A stretch of DNA of 64,000 nt, taken from contig NC_089490.1 in NCBI RefSeq assembly GCF_036850765.1, forward strand, positions 386,274,558 to 386,338,557. The letters run 5' to 3'. The notes under the pieces are model-generated. The model was not told the origin of the DNA. It did no database searches and saw only the letters and a program-made list of their open reading frames with translations. The position numbers and the translations under genes were made by a program. Origin of the DNA: Saccopteryx bilineata (taxonomy: Eukaryota > Chordata > Mammalia > Chiroptera > Emballonuridae). Position 1 is the stretch's first letter. The number at the start of each line of letters is the position of its first letter. Below are positions 23,875 through 33,309 of the stretch, piece after piece.

Positions 23875-24174
23875 GCCTGACCAGGAAGTGGTACAGTGGA
23901 TAGAATGTCAGACTGGGACACAGAAGACCCAGGTTCGAAACCCCAAGGTAACCAGCTTGAGCACAGGCTCATCTGCTTTGAGCAAGGCTCAGCAGCTTGA
24001 GCCCAAGGTCGCTGGCTTGAGCAAGGGTTCACTCGCTCTACTGTAGCCCCCCGGTCAAGGCACATATGAGAAAGTAATCAATGAACAACTAAGGTGCTGC
24101 AATGAAGAATTGATGCTTCTCATCTCTCTCCCTTCCTGTCTGTCCCTCTCTGTGTCTCTATCACACACAAAAAA
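23875..24174 (+). mobile_element. tRNA-derived bat SINE (GCCTGACC family, long form)
   Basis: Starts gcctgaccaggaagtggtac and keeps an intact GGTTCGAAACCCC B box. It has the 'gcttgagcccaaggtcgctgg' middle and a 'caatgaacaactaagg' block. Flanked by AGTATTTCA at 23866-23874 and again at 24175-24183. The right copy is also the target used by the next SINE. Confidence 0.92.
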
Positions 24175-24186
24175 AGTATTTCAAGT

Positions 24187-24568
24187 GGCTCTGGCAGGTT
24201 AGCTCAGTGGTAGAGCATTGACCCAATGTGTGGAAGTCCCAGGTTTAATTCCCAGTCAGGGCACACAGAAGAGGTGACCATCTCCTTCTTCCCCTTTCGC
24301 TTCCCCCCCTTCTCTCTCTTTCTCTTCCTTTCTGCAGCCATGGCTCAATTGATTTAAGCACCTCAGCCCTGGGCATTGATTATGGCTCAATGGAGCCTCC
24401 ACCTCAGGTGCTAAAAATAGCTTGTAGCAAGTGACTCAGATGGGCAGAGCATTGGCCCCAGACGGGCGTTGCCAGGTGGATCACAGTCCAGGTACATGAG
24501 GGAGTCTGTCTCTGTATCTCCCCTCCTCTCACTCAAAAAAAAAAATTTTTTTTTTAATTTTTTAAAAG
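24187..24568 (+). mobile_element. tRNA-derived bat SINE (GCCCTGGCC family), diverged
   Basis: Recognisable by 'ggttagctcagtggtagagcattgac', a decayed B box (aggtttaattcc), 'agtcagggcacacagaagagg', the 'ggctcaattgatttaagc' body and an A/T-rich tail. Its duplication is AAGTATTTCAAG (left, about 24174-24185) versus GAGTGTTTCAAG (right, about 24569-24580). It therefore inserted into the right-hand duplication of the preceding SINE. Confidence 0.88.
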
Positions 24569-24580
24569 AGTGTTTCAAGC

Positions 24581-25025
24581 AAAGATCATCTATCACTCTT
24601 GACCTCCACTTCAGACCCAACTCAGGTTCCAACAGCCCAGCAATAGCTACTGAGCACGGCCATTAATCCTCCCTACCCACTGGAAAACCCTGACAGGTTA
24701 GAGTTGACATCTTGTTGAAATGTCTGCATCTCGCTAGCACTAAGGCCTCCCCAGCCCAGCCTCAATGTGTCCAGAGAAAGAGAGAAAAGAAGAAATGGGG
24801 TACATGCAGAACAGCTCCAGAGCTCTCCCTCTGTGAATCGTGGAGGATACTCGTTGACCAGATTGTTGCCTTCCTTCAAGACAGGAGCCCCAAACAGAGG
24901 ATGACCCCACTGACAAGGTCAGGCCATTCTTTTGCCTGTCAAAAAAATGGACTTTCTCAGTTTCCACTGTGGATGAAAATGTAATATTTCTGTTTGCAAT
25001 TTCAATTTCACAGCTGACTGGCATC
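24581..25025. other. Unique sequence, no gene seen
   Basis: Frames of 68-94 codons occur on both strands over 24673-25024 without any recognisable domain. Confidence 0.4.
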
Positions 25026-25029
25026 TGCA

Positions 25030-25440
25030 GAGACAGAGAATTCTAATAAAATTGCAGACGCATTTAATACAATGACTGACAGATGGGGAAAGGGTTTGTA
25101 GTGACTCCATTTTTCTGATTATATTAACAAAACATGGCATGGGCTTTTCTAATGCACTGACTCGGTTTTATTTACCATTTAAATCCAATGGCTAAGAGCA
25201 GTGATTAGGACTTTTGGGGGGCAAGGCTGTTTACCACCTGAATGGTTTAATAATATATAGATCCATTTTTTTCCCCTTTCCAACCAAACAAATTAACAAT
25301 CTGAGTTGTGCACTTAATAAAGTTACACAGGGAAATTTCAAAAAATTGTCTGAGTGCAACGCCGCATCAATAAATTATTTATGCACACTTGATTTGGAAA
25401 TTAAGCAACAATGGAATGTTCTTTAACCATAATAGAAAGT
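25030..25440. promoter_or_regulatory. Candidate conserved non-coding element
   Basis: A repeat-free AT-rich block with clustered homeodomain-type words. These include TTTAATACAATGACTGACAG (a TGACAG MEIS-type core) near 25062-25083, 'caatggctaagag', and a near-palindrome ATAAATTATTTAT near 25370-25382 followed by 'gcacacttgatttggaaatt'. The composition is like deeply conserved developmental enhancers in gene deserts. This is a pattern judgement only. Confidence 0.3.
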
Positions 25441-26117
25441 CCTTCAAATACAAAGTAGGCCCAGTGGAACATTATTAAACTGAGAGCCATTACTGATGGA
25501 CCAGGATGAGGCTTCTGAGTACCAATTGCAGGGCAAGTGGCTACTCGGCTGGTTAGGAAGAGACATGTCGGCACATTCTCACTTAAAGTACAGCCACTCC
25601 GTCACCACTCCCTAAGCGGTCACTGGGAAGAAAGGCTAAAGATAACCACAAAGCCAGCTGTGAAGACAATGTGCTTACAGCCTTGCTCTGTGAGTGGCCA
25701 AGTTTCTTGGGCCTCAGTTACAACCGTCAAAACTAAAAAAAAATGTTAGACTGGTTTTCAGGTGCTGGTCCTTGGACTAGAGGCCCATTGGCTGTATAAG
25801 ATTCACATGCAGAGATTGGTTGGCGTGCCTCTTAATTCAGATGCCTGGGACTCCTTGTCTCCTTCTGTCAGAGTCAACCCAGCGGGGCCAGGGTAGGGTT
25901 CAGGACTCAATATTTTCAAGTTCCTAAGGGACCAGGTTCATCCACACAGACAAGGAGAAACCCAAGGCACAGACTCCTATATGACTAAAAATGGCAAATA
26001 TGTAACTTTATTTGTTTTTACTAACCGAATTTATAGCTATAGCTAGATGTTCTGAGAGAAGATGTAACTCCAGGCATTTGTCAAGGTCAGTTTACTTAAG
26101 TTGAGCCTGGTAATCTT
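25441..26117. other. Unique sequence with possible old DNA-transposon fragment
   Basis: Positions 25750-25960 have a MER5-like order ('caggtgctggtccttggac...aattcagatgcctggg...gggaccagg') but are too diverged to be sure. Confidence 0.35.
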
Positions 26118-26690
26118 TTGTCTTCAGAGCCAATTGTGCAGCTATGTGGGGCCTGCGTGAGCCACAGGCACGCAAGGCTGAGCAGAGAGGAGGGGCTGAA
26201 TTTCAAATTCAAAAGCAAGAGCTGCCAGAGCGACAGAGGCAGACAGAGAGCAGTCCAGCTGGGGCAGAGGCTGCTTCCCTCAGGGCCGGGACAATACCCG
26301 GAAGCCACCACAGGCTCTGCAGATAAACCCAATGTTCTCAGAGGAAAACGGGTCTTTCTTTCTCCTCATTCAAATCATAGGCTTCTCCTATACAGAGGTT
26401 CAGGCAACTTACACCAGGAGGTCCTCAAATTGTGCTCTGCCAGTTACATATTGCTTCATTTTTCAGAAACCACAAAAGGCAAAAATACTTTCAAAGGTAA
26501 GACACAGCATCTGAAGGTATATCATTTATCGTCTAAACTCCTCACCTTGAGAACCAGGGAAGAGAAGTACTCCTCCGAGAGAAAAGGCTTTAGAATGAGA
26601 GGGAGAATGAACTATGGGGGGCTGAATGGCACGAGAAGCACCAAGTTCCACCTCACAATATTTCCCAACAACAACCTTGCCAAGCCATAA
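26118..26690 (+). other. 190-codon open frame in unique DNA, status uncertain
   Basis: The longest open frame in this window outside recognised repeats. The translation is basic (many Lys/Arg/Ser), shows no transmembrane segment or known domain, and has an ordinary start context. A second frame at 26144-26326 is open at the same time. A possible acceptor (TTTTTCAG at 26459-26466) and donor (AAAG|GTAAGA at 26493-26502) lie inside it. It could be part of a non-coding transcript or chance. It ends about 260 bp before the candidate microprotein at 26954. Confidence 0.15.
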
Positions 26691-26953
26691 AATAAGGAAA
26701 ATGTCAAGCTGGGCCTTCCCACTTCTCCGAAGGCTTGCAAGGTCACAGCTGATGGTGTCATCACGCGTCCCTGTCCTAGGAGAAAATTAGCTGCCTGGAT
26801 CCACCGTGATCCCCTCTCGCCTAGGGCAGTTTGAATGACAAGTTTAGCCAATGATTGGCAGGAGAGCACTTACAGAATACCACTTCTGTCGTTTTGTTAC
26901 CTGACCCGCTGCCAGTTGAGTCTCCCAGCCTGTTCCCAGTCTCATTAGTTGCC

Positions 26954-27181
26954 ATGGATGCGTCGCCTTCTCTAAATGACATTCCAGTCAACATCTGCCC
27001 TATCACCACCCCTAGGGAGCAGTGTGAGTTTTCCAAGGAGGACTACGGAAACATCTCAGCCTGTTTCTTTATTCTCGTTATCATCATCATCATCATTCTC
27101 ATTATTTTACTATGGAGTGTTCAGCTCATACGGACATCTACCCCTCCTGTTCAAGATTCATATAATGAGATCAATGAATAA
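26954..27181 (+). CDS. Candidate small single-pass membrane protein, 75 residues
   Basis: ATG at 26954 sits in a strong Kozak context (GCCATGG). The frame runs 75 codons to TAA at 27179-27181. Residues about 1-37 are polar, with two or three Cys and one N-x-S sequon (NIS) near residue 40. Residues about 42-63 form one long aliphatic helix rich in Ile/Leu ending in a Trp. The C-terminal tail of about 12 residues is polar. A good splice-acceptor-like sequence (tctcccagcctgttcccag) ends at 26939, 14 bases before the ATG, so this could be a terminal coding exon. The frame is also open upstream to 26855, but the internal ATG has the better context. I do not recognise the family. The Ile run comes from ATC/ATT repeats, which can arise by chance, so this stays a candidate. 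Confidence 0.35.
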   Translation: MDASPSLNDIPVNICPITTPREQCEFSKEDYGNISACFFILVIIIIIILIILLWSVQLIRTSTPPVQDSYNEINE

Positions 27182-27464
27182 CTTAAATGGAACCTGGAAA
27201 AATGCTCAACTTGACATCCCCAACTTATGCACAGACGTTCAGAGCACAAGTACATGGCCAGTTCTCTCAAACAACGGCTACCCCACATGTCTCACTAGTT
27301 CAGCGGGACGAGAAGCATGAACTGTGTACCTGTCCATGCCAAACACTGTGCTAGACCCATTATACCACAAATTTAAGCCTCTGGCCCTATGGGAGACTGA
27401 CTTACCCTTTACACAAATGAGGAAATGCGGGTTTAACGTGGGTAAGTGTGATGGAAACTACCAC
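27182..27464. other. Unique sequence downstream of the candidate microprotein
   Basis: No close AATAAA follows the stop codon. A MIR-like 'acacaaatgaggaaatgcgg' patch lies near 27410-27430. Confidence 0.4.
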
Positions 27465-27700
27465 GTACAAAAGCCCTTAATATGGCTGTTCTAGGAGTTT
27501 TATGTGCATCAACTGACTTAATCCACACAAGCACTTATGAAATAGGTTTAATTATCCTCGTGCTACAGTGACCACGCTGAGGCCCGGAGAGGTTAGACGG
27601 CTTTGCGTATTACACAGCGAGTCAGCCTCACAGCCAAGGAATAGATCCGTGCAATTTGGCTGCAGAGTCTGTAAACGTTCCCGCCACTCTGTTTTACTGG
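27465..27700 (+). repeat. MIR SINE
   Basis: Contains 'gttctaggagttttatgtgcatcaactgacttaatcc', 'tgaggcccggagaggttagacgg', 'ttacacagcgagtcagc' and 'ctgcagagtctgtaaacg', which is nearly the full MIR order. Confidence 0.78.
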
Positions 27701-28145
27701 TGGATGGCCTGAGGTCACGGAAATAGCAGTTAATGGAGATGGATTCAGACTCGTCCAGACTCCAGGCAGGGTACCGAATCTGTCGATGTTTCTGCACGTT
27801 TCACCTGAACGCAGTTGCTTTCAATTCAGATCAGCATCTGAATTCTTTCACAGAAACCTCCTGGACTCTGAGAACAACGTAAGCTCAGCACATAAATCAG
27901 GGATGCTTATTAATCAACTGACAAGTGAGTTAAGGCTGCATGTTGAATCCTTTCTAAGCTGTGTATTTCAGAAGATACATGCATTCTAAAACCTCAGCTC
28001 TGTATACCTGGGGGATTCCAGGCAGTGGTGCTTAGGACTTAAATGATGGACCAGAGTTAGCAAGCAGGAGAATACCACCAAATAGGGAGATGGGAGAGAA
28101 GGAAAGGGAAAGGAAGGAGACAGCAAAGGAAAAGGAAAAAAAAGA
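27701..28145. other. Unique sequence, purine-rich at the end
   Basis: Positions 28085-28145 form a purine-only stretch (gaa/gga repeats) of low complexity. No gene seen. Confidence 0.45.
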
Positions 28146-28149
28146 CATG

Positions 28150-28340
28150 AAGCACCTATGATGTTCTAGGAATTCTGCCAGAATGTCTGCATATGTTGTT
28201 ACACTTTACCCTCATAATAACCTAGGAGGGCTGCAATAATGTCTCCAAGGTTATTGTACGAGCATGAAGAGCAAATCAAAATTGAAGTAGCATCTATCCA
28301 ACTTCAAAGCCCAAGCTCTTTTCATCACCCTCACACTGCC
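28150..28340 (+). repeat. MIR SINE fragment
   Basis: Contains 'gaagcacctatgatgttctagg', 'ttgttacactttaccctcataataacctaggaggg' and 'gtctccaaggttattgtacgagc', in MIR order. Confidence 0.65.
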
Positions 28341-28685
28341 TCCTGTAAGTTAAGCTCTTTGATTTCAGTTCCAATGAGCAAAAAAATATGTGCTCAATCT
28401 CCTTCGTCTCCATTTCCTCATCCATAAAATAGGGATCGCAGCAGTTTTTCCTCAGAGTTGGCCTAAAGAGGAAGTGAGATAGTATTTGTAAAGCACTCAG
28501 AACTGTGCTCAGGCTCAGGGTGACCACCCAGTTATCACGCCATTAATTGAGGATGCAGTGGTGATGAAGAGAAAGAAGACATGCCAGGCACTGGACTAGG
28601 TGCCCTGCTAAGAAATTGTGCCAGCCTGACAGACCACAGGCCAGCACAGCGTACAACGCTGCCTGAGCATCTCCAAGACCAGCAG
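28341..28685. other. Unique sequence with MIR-like patches
   Basis: The 'gatagtatttgtaaagcactcagaactgtgctcaggctcag' stretch near 28480-28520 is MIR-like. Reverse frames of 75-77 codons are not credible. Confidence 0.4.
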
Positions 28686-28689
28686 GGCA

Positions 28690-28865
28690 CATTTCTGAGC
28701 GGTGCTTCTCCAACTGTTAAAACGGCACATAAGTCGCCGGGGGCTCTTGTTAAAGTGCACACTCTGATTCAAGAGGTCTGAGTGGGGGCCTGAGATTCTG
28801 CGTGTCTAACAAACTCCCAGGTGACACTCCAGCCTGGAGACCACACTTTTGAGCAGCCAGGACCT
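28690..28865 (+). mobile_element. MER5-type hAT-Charlie fragment
   Basis: Follows the MER5 order: 'gcttctccaactgttaaaacgg', 'ggggctcttgttaaagtgcacactctgattcaagaggtctg', 'gggcctgagattctgcgtgtctaacaaactcccaggtgac' and 'ccacacttttgagcagcc'. Confidence 0.78.
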
Positions 28866-28899
28866 GAAGAACTGCTCTCCCATTTCCTCCTCTCTAAAT

Positions 28900-29450
28900 T
28901 TCCCCTCTCAAGTGACTGAGATAATGAAAACAAGCCAGAAAAAATAAATCATCTTCAACAACCAAATGTCAAATAAATTAAAGTCTCGAGCGCTGAGACT
29001 ATAAAAGCTATTGAAAGCAGCTTCCCAGGGCTCCTGGGACTGAAAGTCCTTCCTGCTCATTCTCCTGGCAGCCAGACAATCACAAAAGGAGTGAATGCCT
29101 CCATTACCTCCTCCCTCCTTCTGAATCAAAAGGAGTTAAGATAAATCTGCTGTGTGGCTCTCGGTCCAATTTGAAGGCTAAGTCCTTCTGCAATCTACCT
29201 GAACTCCCAGATTTATCCAAAGGAGAGGGAACATTAGGTAACTTATATTTGTTAGAATATTTGTAGTCTTTTTCCTCTCCTTGTGTTCCTCCTGCTGACT
29301 GACTTGCGCTAGCTGATTTTTTCCCCACCAGCAACATTCCAATTTAACTTGCACTGTTATGAAGACAGATGCTATAAAGTTCATTTGTTATTAAATGACC
29401 ACAGGAAGTGGCAGGAGTTCTGATAAGTAATTGGAATTATATCACGTAAC
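28900..29450. promoter_or_regulatory. Candidate conserved non-coding element
   Basis: A repeat-free block bounded by ancient repeats. It includes 'aataaattaaagtctcgagcgctgagactataaaagctattgaaag' (28970-29015) and 'tttaacttgcactgttatgaagacagatgctataaagttcatttgttattaaatgaccacaggaagtgg' (29340-29412). The latter holds an ETS-type AGGAAGTG core. Texture resembles enhancer-type conserved DNA. No alignment was possible. Confidence 0.3.
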
Positions 29451-29985
29451 AGCCAGCCATACCCTCTTCACTAGTGCCCCTCAGGATCCCAGGGTAATAT
29501 TAATTAAGACAAATTAAGACAAAGAAAGTTGAGTTGGAAGAAATATTATTTCTTCCAAGAAGTATTACTGGCCCCATAGTGAGGTTCAGGCCACAGGAGT
29601 CAAAACGTTTCAAGTCTGACTCGGAGAAAAGCTTTCATAAATATTTTATGAACTCTAAAATTACAATGATTCACCAAGTGGTTCTTTCCAGTTCTACTGC
29701 TTTTTCAAACACAATACCAAGACCACCTATATCCAGAAAGAGAGCTGTGGCGTGAATAGAGCCCATGCAAGGAGCTTGTTCCTTTCACTCGTTGACCCAG
29801 GCAGTCACAAATCCCATCTTGTCCTGGTGCTATTAGAATTTTATGATCCTCACCTACCCTGGTAAAATGAAGAAGCCAAGCTATTCCAGAAACTAAAGGA
29901 TAGATTTTGCCCACTTTTCACACATCTGGCCTCTTTTGCAGGAAGCTCTCTAAATGGTCTCATTCAAAGCATGGGAGAAGGTACA
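29451..29985. other. Unique sequence, no gene seen
   Basis: A short direct duplication 'attaagacaaa' occurs at about 29503-29523. No exon recognised. Confidence 0.4.
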
Positions 29986-29989
29986 CTGG

Positions 29990-30190
29990 TCAAGAACACA
30001 GACTGCAATCAGATTTGGGGCTCTGGTACTTCATATCAATGTGATCTTGGATTAATCATAGCTTCTCTTAGCCTCACTTTATTTATTCATGAACTGCGGT
30101 TAATAAAAGTAGCAACCTTTAAGGTCACTGTGACAATGAAATAAGATAATGCCTCCAGAGTGCTTAGCACAATGCCCGGCATGTGTAAAA
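29990..30190 (+). repeat. MIR SINE
   Basis: Contains 'gaacacagactgcaatcagatttggggctctggtactt', 'tgtgatcttggattaatcat', 'ctcttagcctcactttatttattcatgaactgcggttaataa' and 'gtgcttagcacaatgcccggcatgtg' in full MIR order. Confidence 0.78.
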
Positions 30191-30764
30191 ACTATTACTA
30201 CCCTGCCTTGCAGAGCTCCGTAGCTGTAAATGAAAGAGGAAGCAAAATCTGCAAGATTTTGTCCCCTGTAACTATACTGCTGGCTCCATTTTTATTATTA
30301 AGTCACTGGGTGATTAATAATGTAATGCAACACCTAAACAGTTCCTTCACTCTCTGGGACTCAATAACCTACCTGATCCATAAGATGAACACATTGTATT
30401 AAATTGTGGAAGGAGGTCCTCTCAGTTTCAACAGGAGCTGTCCAGATGTTTTTGATCAATGCTCCATGTTGCAAGGAGATCTCCCAAAGATCCCTTCCTT
30501 AAAGCAAAGGTGGGGTCTGAGCCCACACTGGGGCTGCACAAACAGCAACTCCATCACCCTGCCTTACCCGGTACCGTCAGTGTGTATTTTCATTCCTTCA
30601 TCTAATAGGAAGGTTGCTACCCTGTGCTGGACACAAACTGAGGTTCCAAGGTGGCCGGGATGTTTAGATGGGTGAGATGTGGCCCTTAGTACCATAAGAC
30701 TCACAGACCAGTAACTGAATCAAGTCCTGTAACTAATGAATGCAAAGGTTGAAGGTGTCAAAAC
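30191..30764. other. Unique sequence, no gene seen
   Basis: Frames of 80-89 codons at 30160-30675 show no domain. Confidence 0.4.
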
Positions 30765-31816
30765 TGGAAATACCTGATATCAAGTTATACTACAAGGCCA
30801 TTGTACTCAAAACAGCCTGGTACTGGCATAAGAACAGGCATATAAATCAATGGAACAGAACAGAGAATTCAGAAATAAACCCACACATTTATAGACAACT
30901 GATATTTGACAAAGGAGGTAAGAGTATACAATGGAGTAAAGACAGTCTTCTTTAACAAATGGTGTTGGGAAAATTGGACAGCTACCTGCAAAAAAATGAA
31001 ACTAGACCACCAACTTACACCACTCACAAAAATAAACTCAAAATGGATAAAAGACTTAAATGTAAGCCGTGAAACCATAAGCATCTTAAAAGAAAACATA
31101 GGCAGTAAGCTCTCAGACATCGCTCGCAGCAATATATTTGCTGATTTATCTCCACGGGCAAGTGAAATAAAAGACAGGATAAACAAATGGAACTATATCA
31201 AACTAAAAAGCTTTTGCACAGCTAAAGACAATAAGAACAGAATAAAAAGACAAACTACACAATAGGAGAACATATTCAACAATACGTCTGATAAGGGGTT
31301 AATAACCAAAATTTATAAAGAACTTGTAAAACTCAACACCAGGAAGATAAACAATCCAATCAAAAAAGAAACGAATAGACACTTCTCCAAAGAGGACATA
31401 GAGATGGCCAATAGGCATATAACAAAATGCTCAATATCACTAATCATTAGAGAAATGCAAATTAAAACCACAATGAGATATCACCTCACACCAGTCAAAA
31501 TGGCGCTCATCAACAAAACAACACAGAATAAGTGCTGGTGAGGATGTGGAGAAAAGGGAACTCTCCTGCACTGCTGGTGGGAATGCAGACTGGTGCAGCC
31601 ACTGTGGAAAACAATATGGAGATTCCTCAAAAAATTAATCGAACTGCCTTTTGACCCAGCTATCCCACTTTTAGGAATATACCCCAAGAACACCATAGCA
31701 CTGTTTCAAAAGGAGAAATGCACCCCCATGTTTATGGTAGCATTGTTCACAATAGCGAAAATCTGGAAACAGCCCAAGTGTCTGTCAGTGGACGAGTGGA
31801 TTAAAAAGCATTGGTA
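30765..31816 (+). mobile_element. Older L1, part 1: ORF2 3' region, host of nested insertions
   Basis: Degenerate ORF2 from the 'acctgatatcaagttatactacaagg' region to the 'gacgagtggattaaaaagc' region. It keeps the C-terminal Cys motif area (about 31530-31590) but contains several stops and frameshifts. The copy resumes at 39675-39706 and again at 40750-41125. It was cut by the full-length L1 at 31817 and by a Tigger element at 39707. The young L1 insertion duplicated AAAAAGCATTGGTA, of which 31803-31816 is the left copy. Confidence 0.9.
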
Positions 31817-31825
31817 AATGAGGAG

Positions 31826-31846
31826 TGACGTCACGGAAATGGCGCC
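31826..31846 (+). promoter_or_regulatory. CRE palindrome and YY1-like site at the L1 start
   Basis: TGACGTCA at 31826-31833 is a perfect cAMP-response element, 10 bases from the L1 5' end. AAATGGCGCC at 31837-31846 matches the YY1 core ATGGCG. In human L1 a YY1 site near the 5' end positions the start site. A CRE beside it would link this family to CREB/ATF factors; that role is inferred. Confidence 0.65.
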
Positions 31847-32043
31847 GTGAGAAGCGCGTCCGACAGCTCTCCCCTAAATCACAACAAATTTATCAACTAG
31901 AAACAGAAAAATTTATCCTCGGAGCATTCCGGAGTTCCACACAAACTGAAAGCAAAAGGACTGTTATCACTTGAATCTGAGAGACGAGGGTGTGGAGGAA
32001 GCTACCGCAGCGACGCTCATTCAAGCCGCCAGGGAGTGCGCCC

Positions 32044-32052
32044 GCGGTGAGT
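32044..32052 (+). promoter_or_regulatory. Consensus splice donor in the L1 5'UTR
   Basis: GCG|GTGAGT places a perfect donor with the intron starting at 32047, 230 bases from the L1 5' end. An acceptor-like sequence (T-rich tract, then TTAATTCTAATTAG) ends at 34216, 24 bases before the ORF1 start. Splicing is not proven. Confidence 0.4.
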
Positions 32053-32070
32053 CAGCCCTTATACTTGGGA

Positions 32071-32215
32071 ACCGCAAGCCGCCGCGAGCGGCCGACCGCA
32101 AGCCGCCGCGAGCCCGCGAGCTGCCGCGAACCCCCGTGAACCGCCACCGCGAGCTGCCGCGAGCCCCCGCGAACCGCCACCGCGAGCGGCCGCCACGAGC
32201 CGCCGCGCGCGCGCC
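32071..32215 (+). repeat. GC-rich tandem repeats in the L1 CpG island
   Basis: A 24-bp unit recurs with ACCGCAAGCCGCCGCGAGC at 32071-32089 and 32095-32113. A 33-bp unit starting CGCGAGCTGCCGCGA then occurs at 32115-32147 and 32148-32180, with a partial third copy from 32181. The two full 33-bp copies differ at only two positions. Antisense frames of 80-133 codons across them (32021-32453) arise from the repeat structure. Confidence 0.85.
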
Positions 32216-33309
32216 CGGTCCGGTTGAGCACTGCTGACGTTCCCAGCGGCCCGCACACTGCGAGTGGGGGTCGCCGGCCACCGGTGCCCTGAGCGCCCCA
32301 TTCACGCGCGTGCCTTGGGTATTCCACGCGCCCAGGGCGCCCTACTGGCCCGCACACCCAGGGGGCTCCATTATCCTGCGCCTGGTGCGGTCCAGCCGCC
32401 AGCGGCGGGGCGAGCGGGAGAGGCTTGGGAGATTCTCTCCGTGGGCGGGGCACCTCACCCAGCCATTCAAGCTAACAATCAAGCGTTGGGGGAGGGGTGC
32501 GCGCAGGCAGCCTAAAATACCTTCAGAAACACAGCTGCGACCCAATCACTGAAATTAGCTTAACCCATAAAATCTGCGCACCCTCGGTTCTAATTGATAA
32601 GATCTCTCTCAGTTCAGCGATCCAAGACAAGAGGCGTGATATTTTTTAGTGCCTCTCGCTAAAGGGGCGGGGGCAACTTCTGATTGATAGAGCCTCCATA
32701 TTCAGGGATAAACGCTAACAAGAAGGACTTGGCAGATAATAAGGTCTATACTACACTAGTCATAAGCAGAGACTAGTGCCTCTTCTTCCCTGCAAAAACA
32801 GGCTACAAAGTGTGGAAAGCCTGGGTTGAGAGGTCCAACTAAATGATAGGCGCTGAACAGTCACCTTGACAACAATTGACTCCCACCCCTGCCTGATTAC
32901 ACTGGAGGCCCTGACTCTCAGAGCCTTTCCCAAAGCCTTGCACTGAGTGGGGATAGAGTGGGGATTTCCCAGCTCTTTGAGCCTCTTACTCCCCAGGCAG
33001 AAGCAGTTGCAGCCTTATAGCTGGATCACCAGGCTGCTAATTCAGAAAGGGGGGACTAGGAGAGAGAATCCAGGAAAGCAAACTCTCTCATCGTTGGACC
33101 CTGCAAACGCCAACAAGCCTTTACTTCCAGCAAGACTAAAGCCAATTATATGACATTGCCATAGAATCCCATCAACTGCAAATCCCTACCTAAGAGTGAC
33201 ACAGGGGCAGAGCCTGGGGTACAGAGTCACCGACTAGGAAGAGGGAGAGAAAAGAAAAAGGAAGAAGTTAACCTCTCAAAATCAAGAAAAACCCACAGAC
33301 TTTACAACT

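Noticed and set aside
32021..32453. Antisense Arg/Gly-rich frames of 80-133 codons as a possible ORF0-like gene
   Set aside because: They follow from GC-rich tandem repeats lacking stops. Position resembles primate ORF0, but nothing shows translation; kept only as a side note.
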